Positions 15,452 through 21,069 of a stretch of DNA of 39,116 nucleotides are shown here, one piece after another. The stretch comes from Bacteroidales bacterium. Lineage in GTDB: Bacteria > Bacteroidota > Bacteroidia > Bacteroidales > Tenuifilaceae. Position 1 is the first letter of the stretch, and each line of letters opens with the position of its first letter. The translations under genes were made by a program, and so were the position numbers. The DNA lies in assembly GCA_003818205.1 (NCBI GenBank), contig RPRQ01000042.1, forward strand, positions 1-39,116. Direction: 5' to 3'. The notes beneath the pieces were generated by a model, which saw only the letters and a list, made by a program, of their open reading frames with translations, made no database searches and was not told the origin of the DNA.

Positions 15452-16288
15452 CTATTTTGTCTTCAATTCTTTTATTTCATTCTCAAGCGTCATAATCTTT
15501 TCGTTTTGCTGCTCAAGTTTCTTATTCTGTTCTATCATGTAAAGTGTCATTTCTTCCATTTTCTGCAATAGTTTCATTTGAAGGTCTTTCATATTTACCC
15601 CACTTTCAATCATTTCTGGCTCAGAAGCAATTTCAGGAAGGTGTTGATTCGTCTTTACAAATTCCTCTAATTTTCTTAAATCCATGAGTTTGTAATTACT
15701 TTTAAATACAAAATCACAACCATGTGTTAAGTTAACAACAACTTCATCTGTTCTAATTGTTCCATATACATCAAGTTTATAACATGGTGAAGTTGTACCA
15801 ATCCCAACATTACCATTGGTAAATGCAAATTGACTTGCATCAAACTGCATTTTCGAATATGTATTGGTTGCCCTATTATAAGATTGCAAACCTACAATTC
15901 CTGTGGGTTGTCCCAAATAAACTTCAAATCCATCGGCTCCTGAATTTGACACAACAAAATTCTGATAAGCGGTAGTTGTCCCTATCCCAAATTTGCCTTG
16001 AGTAAAAGCAAATTGACTTGCGTCAAACTGCATTTTCGAATATGTATTGGTTGCTCTATTATAAGATTGCAAACCTACAATTCCTGTGGGTTGTCCCAAA
16101 TAAACTTCAAATCCTTCAGTAGAAGCATTTGACACTACAAATTTATGTAATGGATTAGTAGTTCCAATTCCAATATTTCCATTTCTCCAAAGATTACCGT
16201 TAACATCTGAACTACCTGTCCAAGTTTGTGCATTCACAGTCAAAATCGAACTAATTGAAATCAAAAAAATTAATATTTGTTTTTTCAT
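15452..16288 (-). CDS. Secreted repeat protein with C-terminal coiled coil (tail-fibre/endosialidase-chaperone-like end)
   Basis: 278 aa. Signal peptide MKKQILIFLISISSILTVNA. Two near-identical repeats of about 60 residues follow (GFEVYLGQPTGIVGLQSYNR, then YSKMQFDASQFAF and GIGTT), matched by a 110-bp DNA duplication (about 15828-15938 and 16012-16122). The C terminus 'YKLMDLRKLEEFVKTNQHLP' and 'NMKDLQMKLLQKMEEMTLYM' lead into a Lys/Glu coiled coil, a module common in Bacteroidota surface proteins and related to phage tail-fibre ends. Function unknown. It occupies a cassette position between attC-like repeats 4 and 5. Confidence 0.82.
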   Translation of the reverse strand: MKKQILIFLISISSILTVNAQTWTGSSDVNGNLWRNGNIGIGTTNPLHKFVVSNASTEGFEVYLGQPTGIVGLQSYNRATNTYSKMQFDASQFAFTQGKFGIGTTTAYQNFVVSNSGADGFEVYLGQPTGIVGLQSYNRATNTYSKMQFDASQFAFTNGNVGIGTTSPCYKLDVYGTIRTDEVVVNLTHGCDFVFKSNYKLMDLRKLEEFVKTNQHLPEIASEPEMIESGVNMKDLQMKLLQKMEEMTLYMIEQNKKLEQQNEKIMTLENEIKELKTK

Positions 16289-16332
16289 TTTTATATGATT
16301 TAATGATTAATGTTTGTTTCTTCTTGCAATGT

Positions 16333-16467
16333 TGCCAACGTTTGCCGCTAAGCACAGACAGGGAGTTAAAAACCGTTTCCTTATCCCGCGTTAACGGTTA
16401 CGCTAAGTTAGGAAAAACTTTCATATCTGCAAGTCAAGCCCTGATTGGGTTTAGCGGCTGTTGGCAA
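16333..16467 (-). repeat. attC-like imperfect palindrome 5
   Basis: Outer boxes TTGCCAAC / GTTGGCAA, inner GCCGCTAA / TTAGCGGC, same internal block as repeat 3 and nearly identical to it over 127 bp. It overlaps the 3' end of the higA reading frame, whose stop (16408-16410) lies inside it. Confidence 0.68.
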
Positions 16468-16845
16468 CTGTACTTTTTTTCTTGTCAACTGATAGTCTTT
16501 CACAAGAATATTTGCTGAGAGGTTAAGTCGAGAGGTTAAATTTCTAATCATATCTACCGTTAGCTTCCTTTTTCTATTCAGTATTTCTGATACTCTACTT
16601 TTTCCTCCGATTTCATTTATTAAATCCGATTGTTTAAGTTGCATTTCCTCCATTCTTATCTTAATGGCTTCAATTGGGTCTGGTGCTTCAATCGGCAAGT
16701 GCTTTCTTTCATAGTCATCGATAACTAACGCCAAAATATCTGCTTCATCGCTTTCTGTTGTTCCCGCTGGCACATCGAAAAGAAATTCCATTCTTTTCAA
16801 AGCGTTCTCGTAGTCCTTGTTTGTTTTTAATGGTACGATATTCAA
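16408..16845 (-). CDS. higA: HigA-type XRE antitoxin
   Basis: 145 aa. N-terminal HigA-like region (NKDYENALKRMEFLFDVPAG ... YERKHLPIEAPDPIEAIKIR) followed by an HTH_3/XRE domain (MEEMQLKQSDLINEIGGKSR, VSEILNRKRKLTVDMIRNLT). The antitoxin normally binds HigB and its own operator. The last ~17 residues (TAAKPNQGLTCRYESFS) are encoded by attC-like repeat 5, so the natural C terminus was apparently replaced or extended by the repeat. It begins 11 bases after the toxin frame. The toxin partner is interrupted, which may leave this antitoxin orphaned. Confidence 0.88.
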   Translation of the reverse strand: MNIVPLKTNKDYENALKRMEFLFDVPAGTTESDEADILALVIDDYERKHLPIEAPDPIEAIKIRMEEMQLKQSDLINEIGGKSRVSEILNRKRKLTVDMIRNLTSRLNLSANILVKDYQLTRKKVQLPTAAKPNQGLTCRYESFS

Positions 16846-16856
16846 GGCTTTCTGTA

Positions 16857-17153
16857 TTAAATTATATTTGCATCTATTCTGTCATATTCAGCATGAGTTC
16901 CAATGAATCGAATGAATGCCCACTGTTTCTCAAAGTTGAATTTAACAACCAAGCGGTAAGAATTTCCTTTAATGTTAAAAACAACTCGACTATCCTTAAG
17001 GATACTGGCTGTTGCATAAGTGAGTTTTACGTCATTCGGGGTTTTCCATACCGAACTCATGGCTGCATCATATCATGTTTTCGGGTATTGCTCCGAATCA
17101 GGATGTATCTCCCAATAATCACGTAATGTGCCCTTTACAAATATTCTTTCCAT
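16857..17153 (-). pseudogene. higB: HigB-type mRNA interferase toxin with an in-frame nonsense codon
   Basis: Read from the ATG at 17153, the frame gives MERIFVKGTLRDYWEIHPDS, then TGA at 17073-17075 (codon 27), then the rest of a standard HigB: VWKTPNDVKLTYATASILKD, VVFNIKGNSYRLVVKFNFEK, RFIGTHAEYDRID. The total of 98 codons is the normal family length. The stop falls where homologues have the Trp of an 'AWY' motif, so TGG to TGA is the likely change. An internal ATG at 17060 could start a 67-aa product lacking the first third. A sequencing error is possible. Confidence 0.82.
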
Positions 17154-17186
17154 TCTTTTCTATTGGATTTAGATGTAGAGACAATA

Positions 17187-17267
17187 GAAGTTTTCATAAT
17201 GGGAACTTCTTGATGGTATTTCTTTTAGTATAGTTGTCAACTCGTTTATATGTTCGGATTTTCCGAA
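17187..17267. promoter_or_regulatory. Palindromes upstream of the higBA module
   Basis: GAAGTT/AACTTC half-sites at 17187-17209 and a perfect TTCGGA-TTT-TCCGAA at 17253-17267 lie 34-115 bases upstream of the higB start. Either could be a HigA operator. No clear Bacteroidota promoter was found for this module. Confidence 0.3.
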
Positions 17268-17395
17268 TATATACATCCTTTTCAAGTGTATATATATGGT
17301 TTTTATATAATTGTTTCTGTTTATTAAATTAGTTTATTAGCTAAACAATACATAACCAATACGATGCTATTTAGCTAAATATCTTTTGGTTGTAT

Positions 17396-17495
17396 ATTCT
17401 ACTTGATACGAAAGGGTAATGATTTGTTACCTTGGTAAAGGAGAAGCCTGTTAAAATAGGACTATGCCCCATTACTCTTTTTCTGCAAGTAGAAT
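17396..17495. ncRNA. Candidate structured RNA upstream of hisS
   Basis: Nested inverted repeats: a perfect 10-bp outer stem ATTCTACTTG/CAAGTAGAAT (17396-17405, 17486-17495), an 11-bp second stem AAAGGGTAATG/CATTACTCTTT with one G-T pair (17411-17421, 17470-17480), and internal hairpins TTACC-TT-GGTAA (17427-17438) and CCT...AGG (17447-17460). GGTAA at 17415 can pair instead with TTACC at 17427, so alternative folds exist. It lies upstream of the hisS promoter, so it would be an independent RNA or a palindromic element; strand undetermined. No known family recognised. Confidence 0.4.
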
Positions 17496-17549
17496 TACAA
17501 TCATTGACTAAAGCCCGATAATCTTCTTAATCAATCTATAATTATTTTC

Positions 17550-17557
17550 TATATTTG
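17550..17557 (+). promoter_or_regulatory. -7 box of the hisS promoter
   Basis: TATATTTG matches TAnnTTTG and lies 23 bases before the hisS ATG. The -33 element is degenerate. Confidence 0.55.
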
Positions 17558-17580
17558 CATCCTCATAAAATCACAAATCA

Positions 17581-18960
17581 ATGGCTGTTCAAAAACCTTC
17601 AATACCAAAAGGGACAAGGGATTTCACTCCAATTGAGATGGTTCGAAGAAACTATATTTTCGATACCATTCGTTCGGTATTCAAGACCTATGGGTATCTT
17701 CCCATTGAAACCCCAGCCATGGAGAATCTATCAACTTTGCTTGGAAAATATGGCGAAGAGGGCGATAAACTGCTTTTCAAGATTCTAAATTCGGGGGACT
17801 ATATCGATAAGGTTGACCAAAGCATTATCAAGCCAGGTAATTCAAACCAACTTTCGATGGCAATAAGCGAAAAGGGGCTAAGATATGATTTGACTGTACC
17901 CTTTGCACGATTTGTGGTTCAATACCAAAATGAACTGACATTCCCTTTCAAGCGTTATCAAATTCAACCTGTTTGGCGTGCCGACAGGCCGCAAAAAGGG
18001 CGTTACCGCGAATTCTACCAGTGCGATGTTGATGTTATCGGTTCCGATTCTTTGCTTAACGAAGCAGAACTCGTGATGATAATCAACGAGATATTCACCA
18101 AACTAGGGGTTCGCACAACGCTAAAAATCAACAACCGTAAGATATTGAGTTGGATTGCCGATTTCATTGGCTATCCCGAAAAGCTAATTGATATTACCAT
18201 TGCCATCGATAAGATTGATAAGATTGGAATTGAAGCAGCCATTGCTGAACTAGAGGGTAAAGGTGTTTCGAAAGAAGCTATTGCAAAGCTACACCCAATT
18301 CTAACCTTAACAGGAAGCAACGCTGGAAAAATTGAAAAACTACGCAAGATGATTACCGACTCTGAAGTTGGTAAAAAGGGTGTAGCCGAGATGGAGGAGT
18401 TCTTCGAGTATCTCGAAGCGCTAGGTCATATTAAAACTGAGGTTGAACTCGACCTATCGCTTGCGCGTGGATTAAACTACTACACAGGTGCTATTTTCGA
18501 GGTTAAGGCTAAGGATGTTGAGATTGGAAGCATTTGTGGCGGTGGTCGTTACGATGACTTAACGGGTGTTTTTGGATTAAAGGATATGAGCGGCGTTGGC
18601 GTTTCGTTTGGTGCCGACCGTATCTACGATGTGATGTTACAGCTAAATCTTTTTCCTGAAAAATTGATGTCCTCAACCAAGGTAATGTTTACCAATTTTG
18701 GTCGATATGAGGCTACTTACTGCTTAAAGGCTATTCGCATGTTGAGAGAAAATGGGATTAGCGCCGAACTTTACCCCGATGCTACGAAGCTTAAAAAACA
18801 GTTTGATTATGCTAACAAACGCAGCATTCAATACGTAGTAATAGCAGGGGAATCGGAGATGCAAAATCGCCAATTCTCAGTTAAAAATATGACATCAGGA
18901 GAACAAGAAACAATTGCTTTCAGCAATCTCAACGAGTACTTACTCGGAAAATTTAGCTGA
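17581..18960 (+). CDS. hisS: Histidyl-tRNA synthetase
   Basis: 459 aa class II synthetase that charges tRNA-His. Recognised by [20 protein letters not shown] at the N terminus, motif 2 '[20 protein letters not shown]' (about residues 132-151), the HisA motif '[20 protein letters not shown]' (about 294-313) and '[16 protein letters not shown]'. The C-terminal anticodon-binding domain ends the protein ([20 protein letters not shown]). Monocistronic with its own promoter; a small hairpin follows. hutH lies downstream on the same strand, pairing two histidine-related genes, though no shared transcript is implied. Confidence 0.98.
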   Translation: MAVQKPSIPKGTRDFTPIEMVRRNYIFDTIRSVFKTYGYLPIETPAMENLSTLLGKYGEEGDKLLFKILNSGDYIDKVDQSIIKPGNSNQLSMAISEKGLRYDLTVPFARFVVQYQNELTFPFKRYQIQPVWRADRPQKGRYREFYQCDVDVIGSDSLLNEAELVMIINEIFTKLGVRTTLKINNRKILSWIADFIGYPEKLIDITIAIDKIDKIGIEAAIAELEGKGVSKEAIAKLHPILTLTGSNAGKIEKLRKMITDSEVGKKGVAEMEEFFEYLEALGHIKTEVELDLSLARGLNYYTGAIFEVKAKDVEIGSICGGGRYDDLTGVFGLKDMSGVGVSFGADRIYDVMLQLNLFPEKLMSSTKVMFTNFGRYEATYCLKAIRMLRENGISAELYPDATKLKKQFDYANKRSIQYVVIAGESEMQNRQFSVKNMTSGEQETIAFSNLNEYLLGKFS

Positions 18961-19036
18961 GAATAGTTTTTGATATGAAGTTAATAAACAATCCTTTCCA
19001 AGATAAAAAAGCAATCAGCAAAAAGTTGAATGCCAC

Positions 19037-19058
19037 TAGAGTTCCCTGACTCTACTTT
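19037..19058 (+). terminator. Probable terminator after hisS
   Basis: TAGAGT-TCCCTG-ACTCTA hairpin followed by CTTTTC. The stem is only 6 bp, so this is moderate evidence. Confidence 0.5.
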
Positions 19059-19187
19059 TCTCATTTTACGCCTAAATCAATAACATTTGTCGCTCAAATT
19101 TGTTTCTAAACTATTGTTTGGAGGCTTAAAATGATTTATGAAAATCATCAATAAATAATTAAGCAAATCATAAAATTCATCTATAAA

Positions 19188-20687
19188 ATGAGTAAGAAAC
19201 ATTCTATATCCCCTAAGCCACTAACCTACGAGTTAATGGAGGACTTGGTACACAACAGCTACAAATTAGAGCTATCCGATGAGGCTGTTGGACTAATCAC
19301 TAAATGCCGCGAATACCTCGATAATAAGATGGCAGCCGACCACCATGCTCCTATCTACGGTATTACTACAGGCTTTGGTTCGCTTTGCAATCGCAATATC
19401 TCAAGGGAGAAACTTTCACAGCTACAGAAAAACCTTGTGATGTCGCATGCATGCAGCACAGGTGATGAGCTGCAACCTGAGATTATCAAATTGATGCTTT
19501 TCTTAAAAGCACATGCTTTATCGCTTGGTTTTTCGGGCGTTCAGGTAATAACCGTTCAACGAATTCTCGATTTTTACAACAATGATGTTCTGCCTGTAGT
19601 TTACGACCGTGGGTCGTTAGGCGCATCGGGCGATTTAGCTCCATTATCAAATCTATTCCTCCCACTTTTAGGCTTAGGTGAAGTTCGATATCAAGGAAAA
19701 AAGTACAATACCGCTGATATCATGAGCAAATTTGGTTGGGAGCCAATTGAACTAAAATCGAAGGAAGGTCTTGCATTGCTCAATGGCACACAGTTCATGA
19801 GCGCACATGGTGTTTACGGTATCCTAAAGGCTTTTAAACTGATAAAACTTGCCGATATTATCGGTGCTCTCTCCCTTGAAGCATACGATGGACGTATTGA
19901 GCCATTCCATAAAAACCTGCAAGAGGTTCGTCCCCATCAGGGTCAGATTGAAACAGCTCAGAATTTCAGAAAAATCCTTGAGGGCAGCGAGTTGATTTCT
20001 CATCCAAAGAAACATGTACAAGACCCCTACTCATTCCGCTGCATGCCACAGGTTCATGGTGCATCAAAGGATGCTTTGAATTATGTTGCAAGCGTTTTAC
20101 TCACAGAGATAAACTCGGTAACTGATAACCCTACCATTTGGCCCGATGAGGATTTAATCATATCCGGTGGTAATTTCCATGGTCAACCCCTTGCCCTCTC
20201 CTTCGACTTTATGGCAATAGCCATATCGGAACTTGGCAATATCTCGGAGCGTCGGGTGGTTCAGCTTATATCAGGACTTAGAGGATTACCTGAATTCTTG
20301 GTTTACAACTCAGGGTTAAACTCTGGCTTTATGATCCCTCAATATGCAGCAGCCTCGATGGTTAGCCAAAACAAACAGCTTTGTACTCCAGCCTCTGTTG
20401 ACTCAATCGTATCATCCAATGGTCAGGAAGACCATGTGAGCATGGGCGCAAACGCTGCAACCAAAATGTTAAAGGTGGTCGATAATACCGAACGAATTCT
20501 TGCCATTGAACTATTCAATGCGGCACAAGCATTGGAGTTCCGCCGTCCTGCTAAAACTTCGCCTTACCTAGAGGAGTTTATGGTACAATATCGTGCAATT
20601 GTTCCGTTTATTGAGGAGGATGTGATTATGTATTTAGAAATGGATAAAACCATTGAATTCCTTAGAAAAGGTTCATTTGGGAAATAA
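19188..20687 (+). CDS. hutH: Histidine ammonia-lyase (aromatic amino acid lyase family)
   Basis: 499 aa, normal for HAL. Converts L-histidine to urocanate and ammonia, the first step of histidine degradation. The MIO prosthetic group forms from Ala-Ser-Gly in 'GSLGASGDLAPLSNLFLPLL' (about residues 146-148). The selectivity site reads 'QKNLVMSHACS' with Ser-His, as in HALs rather than the His-Leu of tyrosine lyases (family knowledge). Further support: 'ALLNGTQFMSAHGVYG', 'DPYSFRCMPQVHGASKD', 'SVTDNPTIWPDEDLIISGGN'. Other hut genes are absent from the window. Specificity is inferred; a general aromatic lyase remains possible. Confidence 0.92.
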   Translation: MSKKHSISPKPLTYELMEDLVHNSYKLELSDEAVGLITKCREYLDNKMAADHHAPIYGITTGFGSLCNRNISREKLSQLQKNLVMSHACSTGDELQPEIIKLMLFLKAHALSLGFSGVQVITVQRILDFYNNDVLPVVYDRGSLGASGDLAPLSNLFLPLLGLGEVRYQGKKYNTADIMSKFGWEPIELKSKEGLALLNGTQFMSAHGVYGILKAFKLIKLADIIGALSLEAYDGRIEPFHKNLQEVRPHQGQIETAQNFRKILEGSELISHPKKHVQDPYSFRCMPQVHGASKDALNYVASVLLTEINSVTDNPTIWPDEDLIISGGNFHGQPLALSFDFMAIAISELGNISERRVVQLISGLRGLPEFLVYNSGLNSGFMIPQYAAASMVSQNKQLCTPASVDSIVSSNGQEDHVSMGANAATKMLKVVDNTERILAIELFNAAQALEFRRPAKTSPYLEEFMVQYRAIVPFIEEDVIMYLEMDKTIEFLRKGSFGK

Positions 20688-20745
20688 TACAATATTGTTA
20701 ATTAAAATTATAGTAACTATTCCGCAGTAATCGAATTGAACAAAA

Positions 20746-20890
20746 ACCACGGAGACACAGCCTGTCCCGATGTATCGGGAGAGGCAATTATAAAAAAACG
20801 ACTCAGTTTCAAAATGCTAAAGAATCACTAACACGAAAAACATAAATATTTTCTCTGTGAAACTCTGTGACCTCTGTATCTCCATGGTTA
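20746..20890. repeat. ~145-bp palindromic element with CACGGAGACAC/GTGTCTCC-type ends
   Basis: Left arm AACCACGGAGACACAG (20746-20761), right arm CCTCTGTATCTCCATGGTTA (20871-20890) as an imperfect inverted pair. Between them is a TCCCGA-TGTA-TCGGGA hairpin. Related to 37181-37415 and to the single arm at 10122. Likely a MITE/REP-type repeat (inference). Confidence 0.6.
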
Positions 20891-20906
20891 ATAATTACAA
20901 ATCATT

Positions 20907-20942
20907 CAACCTCGCTCAAATGGGCGGGGTTGTTTGTTTTTT
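20907..20942 (+). terminator. Terminator downstream of hutH
   Basis: CAACCTCGC / GCGGGGTTG stem (one G-T pair), then TTTGTTTTTT. It lies after the palindromic element and about 220 bases past the hutH stop. The rest of 20688-21069 holds only a possible TAAATTTG box (21029-21036) for the next gene. Confidence 0.65.
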
Positions 20943-21069
20943 AGCCAATGCATCTGAAGGTCCGCCAATCACTTACTGACAACACCAAGAACAAATACCA
21001 ATTCCATTGCAAATTTGTACAATTAAGGTAAATTTGTGAATCAGACACTTTGTATGATAAACTCATATT

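Noticed and set aside
15303-15542. Plus-strand open frame of 79 aa, and a similar one at 16255-16518
   Set aside because: Both are created by the attC-like repeats and the antisense of the secreted-protein gene; the shared peptide arises only from repeat DNA.
12373-16467. CRISPR array
   Set aside because: Repeats are ~130 bp, diverged, and separated by whole genes; no short regular repeat-spacer pattern and no cas genes.
17396-17580. T-box or known amino-acid riboswitch controlling hisS
   Set aside because: No T-box sequence is present, T-boxes are not expected in Bacteroidota, and the element lies upstream of the hisS -7 box, so it would not be in the hisS leader.
17154-17580. Integron integrase or attI next to the first cassette
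   Set aside because: No open frame of suitable size on either strand; the gap holds only palindromes, the structured element and the hisS promoter.
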